From: Flavobacteriales bacterium
GTDB taxonomy: Bacteria; Bacteroidota; Bacteroidia; Flavobacteriales; Flavobacteriaceae
Assembly: GCA_026993355.1 (NCBI GenBank)
Contig: JALWTX010000015.1
Span: forward strand, 114,980-178,979
Reading direction: 5' to 3'
DNA: 64,000 nt
Made by a program: the position numbers and the translations under genes. Shown piece by piece: positions 45,164 through 52,570 of the stretch. How positions within the stretch are numbered: position 1 is the first letter of the stretch; each line of letters begins with the position of its first letter. The notes under the pieces were generated by a model. That model was not told the DNA's origin and made no database searches. It worked only from the letters and a program-made list of their open reading frames with translations.

Positions 45164-47152
45164 ATGCACATGGAAATTATTTTGTTTAAACTATTTATTG
45201 GTTTAAGTTTGGCTATTTTTCTTTTGCCTAAGAAGTCTCTATTTTATTTCTCGTTATTTATTCAGTCTGTACTTATTGTAATTACAAGTTATTGGGCAAC
45301 AAGTATTTTTTTATTGGATAAAAAAATAACACATCCTTTTATTTCTCTTTTAGGACATAATGTCAATGTCAATATTGACAGTTTATCTGCTTTTTTTATA
45401 TTGGTCATAAATTTTACGGTTTTGACAGGTCTTATTTACGCAAAAGGCTATTTAGTACCTTATATTAAGACCAAAAACAAGATAGATTTGGCTTGGCATT
45501 ATTTTAATTTTATATGGTTGCATATTTCTATGCTATTGGTTGTGATGCTTCATGATGCTTTGGCTTTTCTTATCATATGGGAAATTATGTCTTTATCATC
45601 ATTCTTTTTGGTCATTTTTGACCATGAAAAGAAAGCAACCTTAAAAATAGGGGTTAATTATTTGATTCAAATGCATATTGGTGTTGTCCTTTTAATGGTG
45701 GGCTTTATTTGGGTCAATGTTCAAACTGGGGGTGATTTTAGTTTTGATTGGCTCGGTGTTTATTTTGCCACTCATCCACCTTTATACTTATTTATGCTTT
45801 TCTTTTTGGGGTTTGGTATAAAAGCCGGTTTTATTCCCTTACATACTTGGTTGCCACAAGCACACCCGGCAGCACCATCACATGTATCGGGCGTTATGAG
45901 TGGTGTTATGATAAAAATGGGTATTTATGGCATTCTTCGTGTTTTGATGTACATACATCATGATTTGTTTGACATAGGTTTTTTGGTATTATTCATTTCA
46001 TTACTTTCGGGTATAATCGGGGTGTCAATGGCGATAGTACAGCATGATATAAAAAAATTACTCGCCTATCACAGTATTGAAAATATTGGTATTATAGGCA
46101 TTGGCATTGGATTAGGCATTATAGGACTGGCAGAAAATATCCCATTTTTATCAGTTTTGGGTTTTGGTGGTGGTATTTTGCATATTCTAAATCATTCTTT
46201 ATTTAAATCATTATTATTTTATACAGCAGGTTCAGTTTACAAACAAACGCATACCCGTAATATTGAGCAATTGGGTGGATTAATTAAGAAAATGCCTAAA
46301 ACAGCTTTATTTTTTCTTTTAGGGGCCTTGGCTATTAGTGGTTTACCACCCTTTAATGGTTTTATTTCTGAATTTTTAATTTATTTTGGCATGTTTAAAT
46401 CGCTCCATCTGGGAAATTTAAATACAAATTTTATCATTTTATTCACATTTTCCGGTTTAGCCATTATAGGCGGTTTGGCTGTTTTTTGTTTTACAAAAGT
46501 TTTTAGTATTACTTTTTTAGGTACCCCTAGAAGTAATAAGGCTAAAAAAGCTGTTGAAGTTGATTTTGTTATGCTTTTACCGGCTTTTATGATAGGGACG
46601 ATGATTTTATTAATTGGTTTTTTCTCTGGAATTTTTATGTCACCACTGGCTCAAATAGTTCATTTATTTACAGGAAACACTTTTCCATTTAAACATTTGG
46701 TGCCGGTTATGAATCATATTAGTCTATCTTCAGGTATTTTAATTGTTTTTGCAGGGATATTTATGATATTAAGAATTTGGCAACAGAAGCAGCATAAGCT
46801 GTCAGAAAAATCAACTTGGGGATGTGCTTACACAGGTGCTAATCCGGCTACACATCAATATACAGCGACTTCTTTTGCAGATAATTTTATACAATTGTCG
46901 GCCCAATTGGTTCAAGTCAAAAGGGGATTTAAACATTTTGAAGAAGAAGAAATTTTTCCTGAAGAGCGCAGTTTTAAAACCCATTCTTTAGATGTTTTTG
47001 AAAATATTTTATTTCGGCTTCCCCTACATAAAATGATTAGAATGTTTAGGAAAATTGCTATTTTTCAAACCGGCAAAATACAGCATTATTTACTTTATGC
47101 TTTAATTTTTTTAATAATTATTTCAGTTCTTACCTATTTAAATTGGATTTAA
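45164..47152 (+). CDS. HyfB-like antiporter-type membrane subunit of a hydrogenase-related complex
   Basis: 662 residues with about 15 membrane helices, homologous to NuoL/HyfB. The pumping residues are kept: Glu in LIIWEIMSLSSFF (helix 5), Lys in FGIKAGFIPLHTWLP (helix 7), the HPAAPSHVSG loop, and AYHSIENIGI. A C-terminal amphipathic stretch and final helix resemble the lateral helix part. The start is ATG 45164; ATG 45170 two codons in is an alternative. First gene of a six-gene operon; one base separates it from the next. Predicted to move protons or sodium across the inner membrane. Confidence 0.92.
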   Translation: MHMEIILFKLFIGLSLAIFLLPKKSLFYFSLFIQSVLIVITSYWATSIFLLDKKITHPFISLLGHNVNVNIDSLSAFFILVINFTVLTGLIYAKGYLVPYIKTKNKIDLAWHYFNFIWLHISMLLVVMLHDALAFLIIWEIMSLSSFFLVIFDHEKKATLKIGVNYLIQMHIGVVLLMVGFIWVNVQTGGDFSFDWLGVYFATHPPLYLFMLFFLGFGIKAGFIPLHTWLPQAHPAAPSHVSGVMSGVMIKMGIYGILRVLMYIHHDLFDIGFLVLFISLLSGIIGVSMAIVQHDIKKLLAYHSIENIGIIGIGIGLGIIGLAENIPFLSVLGFGGGILHILNHSLFKSLLFYTAGSVYKQTHTRNIEQLGGLIKKMPKTALFFLLGALAISGLPPFNGFISEFLIYFGMFKSLHLGNLNTNFIILFTFSGLAIIGGLAVFCFTKVFSITFLGTPRSNKAKKAVEVDFVMLLPAFMIGTMILLIGFFSGIFMSPLAQIVHLFTGNTFPFKHLVPVMNHISLSSGILIVFAGIFMILRIWQQKQHKLSEKSTWGCAYTGANPATHQYTATSFADNFIQLSAQLVQVKRGFKHFEEEEIFPEERSFKTHSLDVFENILFRLPLHKMIRMFRKIAIFQTGKIQHYLLYALIFLIIISVLTYLNWI

Positions 47153-47153
47153 A

Positions 47154-48068
47154 ATGATAAGTTTCATTATTCTTATATTCAGTTCTATTTTTTTTGTGGG
47201 AATTATTTCCCAAACCAAAGCTATGATAAGAGGTAGAAAGAGACCTTCTATTTTACAACCTTTATACGCAGTCTTACGGCTCTTTAAAAAAGGTGCTGTT
47301 TATAGCACAACGACCAGTATTATTTTTAAACTGGCACCTATTATTTATTTTTCAACGGTTTTTTTGTCTGTTTTTTTTATCCCGGTAGGTAAACTCAGTG
47401 GGTTATTATCTTTTGAAGGCGATTTTATTTATTTTGTTTATTTATTAGGCTTGGGTAAATTTATGATGATTATTGGGGCAATGGATACCGGAAGTAGTTT
47501 TGAAGGGATGGGTGCGAACAGAGAAGCTTTGTATTCGCTATTGGTTGAGCCGGCATTTTTTATTCTTATGGGTTCATTGGCCCTTTTTACTGATCATATT
47601 TCATTTTATGAATTATTTACTCATCTGCACCTACATAATAATTTAACTTATACTATTAGTATTGTTTCAATTTATCTTTTAATTTTTATGGCTATGGTTG
47701 AAAATTCCAGAATGCCTATTGATGATCCTGAAACACATTTAGAATTGACCATGGTTCATGAAGTAATGGTTTTAGACAACAGCGGTTTTGATTTAGCCTT
47801 GATACATATAGCTACTTGGCTAAAATTTGCAGTTTTTGGGGCTTTAATTTCTGATTTTATTATCCCAACAGATTGGGCTATCCCTTATCAAATACTTTTC
47901 TTTTTTGGTATTCAGATTTTATTTGCCATCATTATTGGATTTTTGGAAACTTTTAGAGCCAGAAACAAAATGGCTAAAAACCCTCAATGGTTAATAATGC
48001 TTTCTGCCATTGCTATAGTGGTATTTTTAACCACTTTAATTATTACTAATAAAATTATTTTGCATTAA
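47154..48068 (+). CDS. HyfC/NuoH-like membrane subunit
   Basis: 304 residues with about eight membrane helices. NuoH-type loops are visible: RGRKRPSILQPLY, LFKKGAVYS, GANREALYSLLVEPA, and MVENSRMPIDDPETHLELTMVHEVM, the last forming the docking surface for the soluble arm. The glutamates in this loop are those of working complex I-like enzymes. Four bases to the next gene. Confidence 0.92.
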   Translation: MISFIILIFSSIFFVGIISQTKAMIRGRKRPSILQPLYAVLRLFKKGAVYSTTTSIIFKLAPIIYFSTVFLSVFFIPVGKLSGLLSFEGDFIYFVYLLGLGKFMMIIGAMDTGSSFEGMGANREALYSLLVEPAFFILMGSLALFTDHISFYELFTHLHLHNNLTYTISIVSIYLLIFMAMVENSRMPIDDPETHLELTMVHEVMVLDNSGFDLALIHIATWLKFAVFGALISDFIIPTDWAIPYQILFFFGIQILFAIIIGFLETFRARNKMAKNPQWLIMLSAIAIVVFLTTLIITNKIILH

Positions 48069-48072
48069 TAAT

Positions 48073-48702
48073 ATGACTTATTTATTTATTATTTTATATT
48101 CTATTACATTAATTTATTTTGCTCTTTCTGAACGGGTGAAGAAATATATTTGGCTTTTGGTTATCCAAGGTATTTTATTGTTCGGGATTGTTTTTTTTAG
48201 CTTAAGCAAAATCGAAATACTTGATTTTATTTTTATTTTGACCGAAACTGTTTTGGTGAAATCTATCTTGGTTCCTTGGTTTTTAAATAAAATACGCAAG
48301 CATAATCATTTAAAACGCGAGCATGAACCATCGGTGCCGGTTTTTTATTCAATTATTGTTGTGGTAATTAGTTTAATTTTAAGTTTTGCCATTAGTTCAC
48401 AACTCAATGATGATCAAATCTATACCAAATATTTTACGGCAGCCTTTGCTTCAGTTTTATTTGGTTTTTATTTTATAATTGTACACAAGAATATTTTTTC
48501 GCATGTTGTAGGCTACTTAATTATTGAAAACGGTATCTTTTTATTTTCATTGGCTGTGGGGAGTGTTATGCCTTTAATGGTTAATTTGGCTATATTGTTA
48601 GATGTATTGATGGGGGTTTTGGTTCTGGGCATTTTTATCAACCATATTGGCAATACTTTTAATAGTATTGAAATTGACAATTTATCAAATCTTAAAGAAT
48701 AA
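48073..48702 (+). CDS. HyfE-like membrane subunit
   Basis: 209 residues, six to seven helices. The second half is NuoK-like: VVGYLIIENGIFLFSLAVG with the conserved Glu, and LLDVLMGVLVLGIFINHIG. The first half carries FILTETVLVKSILVPWFL. HyfE-type subunits occur only in the group 4 hydrogenase/Ehr branch, not in complex I, which helps to place the operon. Three bases before the next gene. Confidence 0.88.
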   Translation: MTYLFIILYSITLIYFALSERVKKYIWLLVIQGILLFGIVFFSLSKIEILDFIFILTETVLVKSILVPWFLNKIRKHNHLKREHEPSVPVFYSIIVVVISLILSFAISSQLNDDQIYTKYFTAAFASVLFGFYFIIVHKNIFSHVVGYLIIENGIFLFSLAVGSVMPLMVNLAILLDVLMGVLVLGIFINHIGNTFNSIEIDNLSNLKE

Positions 48703-48705
48703 CCC

Positions 48706-50130
48706 ATGTTAGTATTATTTTTTATTATATCTATTATATTGAGCTTAAGCGTTTATTTTGTCAATAATAAAATTTTAAAGCGTTTATTTTTCTTTCTTTA
48801 TTTATGCCTGCTTACAGGTTTTAATTTTTATATATTTGCGCATAAAAACCAAATAGATTCTAAATATTTTAAATTTGATAGTCTGGGTATTCTTTTATAT
48901 TCTGTTTTAAATTTATTAGCCATCATCGCTTTTTATCATAGTTATTTGTATTTTAAAAGACAGAAATATACTATAAAGCAAGAGGCTGGCTATTATGCTG
49001 CTTTAATTATGCTGCTTACAGCCATGGTTAGTGCTTATTTTTCTCAAAATATTGCTGTTTTATGGATTAGTGTTGAAACCACCACTTTATTTGCAGCCAT
49101 TCTGATTTTCTTTGAGAAGACCAAAGAAGCACTCGAAGCGGCTTGGAAATATCTGTTTATTTCATCTGTGGGTATTGCTTTAGCTTTTATAGGGATCTTA
49201 TTTTTAAGTATTACAGCCAGTAGCAATGGAATGACAGATTTGAGTTTATCACATTTAATTAAAACAGCACATGTCATGAATCCGATATGGTTAAAAATGG
49301 CCTTTCTATTGGTTTTGATCGGTTTTAGTGTTAAAATGGAATTATTTCCATTATATACAGTTTCTATCGGTGCGCATACAGTTGTTTTACCTCCTGTAAA
49401 TGTTTTATTATCAACCGCCTTAATGAACGTGGGTTTTGTTAGTATCTTTAGAATATATACCATCATTGCCCATACAAATATTTTGCCTTGGGCTAAGCAT
49501 GTTTTATTATTTGTTGGTTTAATTTCTATTTTTTTATCAGCTATTCAGTTGCTTAAGATAAAACATTATAAGCGAATGTTGGCCTATTCAAGCCTTGAAC
49601 ATGCCGGAATTATGGCAATAGGACTTGGTATAGGAGGAATAGGTTATTATGCCGCTATTTTACATTTAGTTTTACATTCACTTATTAAAGCCGGTTTATT
49701 TTTTCAAATCGGTCAAATTTATCACTATTATAAATCTTATTGGATAAAAGATACCAGCGATTATTTCAATTTAAATCCCATTGGAGGATTAGCCCTAATT
49801 GTAGGTTTTATTTCTATTTTGGCTATTCCTCCCTCGGGTATGTTTATAAGCGAATTTTTAATTTTTAAAGGACTGTTTATAACTCATTATTATTACATAG
49901 CTGTTTTTTTATTAATAATGTTGACCTTAATTATTTATTCTCTCAGCAATAATATGCTTTTTCTTTTATATGGTCAATCCTCTAAAAAAATAAAAATTAA
50001 ACCCGTAAAATCTGTTTATTACGAAAATGTTTCGTCATATATTTTATTTGGATTGGCCCTTTATTTAGGACTTAATCCCCCCCCTATTTTTATTGATTTA
50101 ATCAAGGCGGCGATCGCAAATCTTAACTAA
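48706..50130 (+). CDS. HyfF-like antiporter-type membrane subunit
   Basis: 474 residues, about 13 helices, NuoM/NuoN-like. Pumping residues: Glu in VLWISVETTTLFAAI (helix 5), Lys in FSVKMELFPLYTV (helix 7), and AYSSLEHAGIMAIG (helix 8). The second ion-channel subunit of the complex, giving at least two transport half-channels. Five bases separate it from the large subunit. Confidence 0.92.
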   Translation: MLVLFFIISIILSLSVYFVNNKILKRLFFFLYLCLLTGFNFYIFAHKNQIDSKYFKFDSLGILLYSVLNLLAIIAFYHSYLYFKRQKYTIKQEAGYYAALIMLLTAMVSAYFSQNIAVLWISVETTTLFAAILIFFEKTKEALEAAWKYLFISSVGIALAFIGILFLSITASSNGMTDLSLSHLIKTAHVMNPIWLKMAFLLVLIGFSVKMELFPLYTVSIGAHTVVLPPVNVLLSTALMNVGFVSIFRIYTIIAHTNILPWAKHVLLFVGLISIFLSAIQLLKIKHYKRMLAYSSLEHAGIMAIGLGIGGIGYYAAILHLVLHSLIKAGLFFQIGQIYHYYKSYWIKDTSDYFNLNPIGGLALIVGFISILAIPPSGMFISEFLIFKGLFITHYYYIAVFLLIMLTLIIYSLSNNMLFLLYGQSSKKIKIKPVKSVYYENVSSYILFGLALYLGLNPPPIFIDLIKAAIANLN

Positions 50131-50135
50131 TTTTT

Positions 50136-51659
50136 ATGAGTAGATTACCTAATTTATTACGAATAAAAAATAACCAATCAATTGATTTAGGAAAAATTGA
50201 AAATTTGACATATGCAGATTTTTATGCCTTAGCTATTGATTTGTTAAAAGACGATGATAAACATTGCACAAATTATTTTGCCTATCCTTATAAGGATGGT
50301 TTGCAATTTATAATGGCAATTGCCGATGATGTTCATCAAGATATAATCATTTTATCACATATTTTAAAAGGCACAGATAAACAAGAGCTTAAAGCGCTAA
50401 CCAAAGAAAACTTTGCGCTCCATATTTTTGAAAGGGAAATATATGAAAATTATGGCGTCTATTTTACCGGACATCCTTGGTTAAAACCATTAAGATTTGC
50501 CCATGACAGGGCGCTAAAAGAAATACAGATTAATGATTATCCTTTTTATAAAATCAAGAGTGAAGAGTTGCACGAAGTGGGGGTAGGACCAATTCATGCT
50601 GGGATTATAGAGCCAGGACATTTCAGGTTTATATGTAATGGTGAAAATGTTTTGCATCTCGAAATTCAACTAGGTTGGCAACACCGTGGCATTGAAAAGC
50701 TTATTTTAGATAAGGAAAACCTCCTTCAGCGAACGATCTTGGCTGAAAGTATCGCAGGAGATACCGTTATTGGCCATACATTAGCTTTTGTGCAAATAAT
50801 GGAATCATTATCTAACAAAAAGGTTGATGAGCAAATACATATAGAACGATCTTTGGCATTAGAATTAGAACGAATAGCCATTCATATTGGTGATATTAGT
50901 GCCTTATGTGTTGATGCAGCTTATTATTTAGGGGCTAATTTATTTGGGGTTTTAAGAACCCCCATTATTAATTTTTTACAATTATGGAGTGGTAACCGGT
51001 TTGGCAAATCTTTAATAAGGCCAGGTGGTACAAATTATCCTTTTACTGACGATTTGAAACAAGAATTATGGCAAATATTAGATAATTTTGAACAAAAGTT
51101 TGAAGAGATCGCTTACATAGTCTATCGTTTGCCCAGTATTCAAAACCGTTTCGATTTTGTGGGAACAGTCACAAAAAAACAAGCTAAATTAATTGGGACT
51201 GTCGGTTTATCGGCACGGATGTCTGATATTAAACGTGATATTCGCATGACGCACCCTAATATTGCTTACAAAAAATTTCCATATGAGACTGTGACGGTAA
51301 AAAAAGGGGATGTCTTTGCCCGTTTTTTGTTAAAGAAAAAAGAAATTAGACATTCCATAGCTTGGATTAGAAATGTGTTGTCATCATTTGATTTTAATAG
51401 CAAAAAAAAACAAAAACCTAATTATAATTTGAATTTTAAAGCCAATTCACTCTCCATTTCATTAGTCGAAGGATGGCGTGGCGAAATCTGTCATTGTGCC
51501 TTAACAAATGAGGATGGAAACTTGCAATATTATAAAATTAAAGATCCTTCTATGCATAATTGGAAGGCTTTAGAACTCTCACTCAGAAATGTTGAGATTT
51601 CTGATTTTCCTATCAATAATAAAAGTTATAATTTAAGTTATTGCGGACATGATTTATAA
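50136..51659 (+). CDS. HyfG-like large subunit without nickel-binding cysteines
   Basis: 507 residues: an N-terminal NuoC-like domain (EREIYENYGVYFTGHPWLKP, about 100-117) fused to a NuoD/hydrogenase-large-like domain, as in HyfG. The entry is LGWQHRGIEKL (about 179-189), but the motif that should read ERICGICSxxH is ESIAGDTVIGH (205-214): both nickel cysteines are replaced (Ala 207, Thr 210). The C-terminus NLSYCGHDL lacks DPCxxC. The protein therefore cannot hold a NiFe centre and is not a hydrogenase. The substrate site is unknown; retained NuoD-like surface suggests coupling of some other redox or protonation event to pumping. Confidence 0.9.
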   Translation: MSRLPNLLRIKNNQSIDLGKIENLTYADFYALAIDLLKDDDKHCTNYFAYPYKDGLQFIMAIADDVHQDIIILSHILKGTDKQELKALTKENFALHIFEREIYENYGVYFTGHPWLKPLRFAHDRALKEIQINDYPFYKIKSEELHEVGVGPIHAGIIEPGHFRFICNGENVLHLEIQLGWQHRGIEKLILDKENLLQRTILAESIAGDTVIGHTLAFVQIMESLSNKKVDEQIHIERSLALELERIAIHIGDISALCVDAAYYLGANLFGVLRTPIINFLQLWSGNRFGKSLIRPGGTNYPFTDDLKQELWQILDNFEQKFEEIAYIVYRLPSIQNRFDFVGTVTKKQAKLIGTVGLSARMSDIKRDIRMTHPNIAYKKFPYETVTVKKGDVFARFLLKKKEIRHSIAWIRNVLSSFDFNSKKKQKPNYNLNFKANSLSISLVEGWRGEICHCALTNEDGNLQYYKIKDPSMHNWKALELSLRNVEISDFPINNKSYNLSYCGHDL

Positions 51660-51671
51660 AATACTATAATT

Positions 51672-52424
51672 ATGATTAATGAAGCAAAAATTATTTGGCA
51701 AAATGGCAAACAATATATTCCTGATTTAAAAAATGTACAATTAAAAGCCCCATTTAGAGGACGCCCCATAATAACGACTGCAAAAGTGGATGAGCAGGCA
51801 CTGGCAGATTTGTGTCCATTAGGAGCCATTAAAACTAATCCGGTAAGTTTGGATATGGGAAAATGTGCTTTTTGCGGAGAATGTGCATTGGCCTTTCCTG
51901 AGAAAATCAAGTTTACACAGGATTATAAAATTGCTACTAATACCCGCGAAAATTTAATTATAAAAGAAGGTGATTATAAACCTGTTAAGATTGACAAATC
52001 GAAAATAAGAAAAAGCATAAAATCTATTTTTAATAAATCTTTAAAACTGAGGCAAGTATCAGCAGGAGGCGACAATTCATGTGAAATGGAATTAAGCGCA
52101 ACCGGTAATCCAAATTTCGATATTGGACGTTATGGTATTTCATTTACTGCTTCTCCGCGTCATGCAGACGGGATTATTGTAACAGGGCCCATTTCTGAAA
52201 ATATGGCCGGCCCGTTGCGCATTGCATATGATGCTATTCCCGAGCCTAAAATATTTGTTTTGTGTGGTATTGATGCCATAAGTGGTGGTATTTTTGCCGA
52301 TAGCAAAGCTTTAGACAGGTCTGTATTAAAAAATATCAAAGTCGATTTATATATTCCTGGTAATCCTTCCCATCCATTAACTATAATAAATGGTATTTTA
52401 GATTTAACCCGCGATAAATGGTAA
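51672..52424 (+). CDS. HyfI/NuoB-like small subunit with ferredoxin domain and degenerate cluster site
   Basis: 250 residues. An N-terminal ferredoxin-like part has CPLGAI (Cys 48) and CAFCGEC (65, 68, 71), enough for one 4Fe-4S; the usual fourth Cys of the cassette is Phe. From about 125 the NuoB domain begins; of the four proximal-cluster ligands, the first (in CNGC) is Asp 134, the second Cys 137 stays, the third (in GxCAxSGG) is Asp 201, the fourth (in PGCPP) is Asn 231. C198 is not in the ligand position. So the N2-type cluster is probably absent. The fused domain could be an electron entry site. Confidence 0.88.
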   Translation: MINEAKIIWQNGKQYIPDLKNVQLKAPFRGRPIITTAKVDEQALADLCPLGAIKTNPVSLDMGKCAFCGECALAFPEKIKFTQDYKIATNTRENLIIKEGDYKPVKIDKSKIRKSIKSIFNKSLKLRQVSAGGDNSCEMELSATGNPNFDIGRYGISFTASPRHADGIIVTGPISENMAGPLRIAYDAIPEPKIFVLCGIDAISGGIFADSKALDRSVLKNIKVDLYIPGNPSHPLTIINGILDLTRDKW

Positions 52425-52570
52425 TTATTCAGTCTTTCCTAAATTCATATCTTACAGCCTTTGTAGCCGGGTAAAACAGTTTACTTTGGCCCCAATAATA
52501 TTTAGCGGTAAGAATAAAGATAAATCATAAATAGTTTTTTATCTTTACTGGAATAATTTATATCAGTTTT

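Noticed and set aside
45164..52424. Calling the operon a formate hydrogenlyase or a proton-reducing hydrogenase
   Set aside because: The nickel-binding cysteines and most of the proximal-cluster ligands are missing, and there is no formate dehydrogenase or hyp gene near it.
45164..52424. Calling it respiratory complex I
   Set aside because: HyfE-like and fused NuoC-D (HyfG-like) subunits and the absence of NuoE/F/G place it in the group 4 hydrogenase/Ehr branch.
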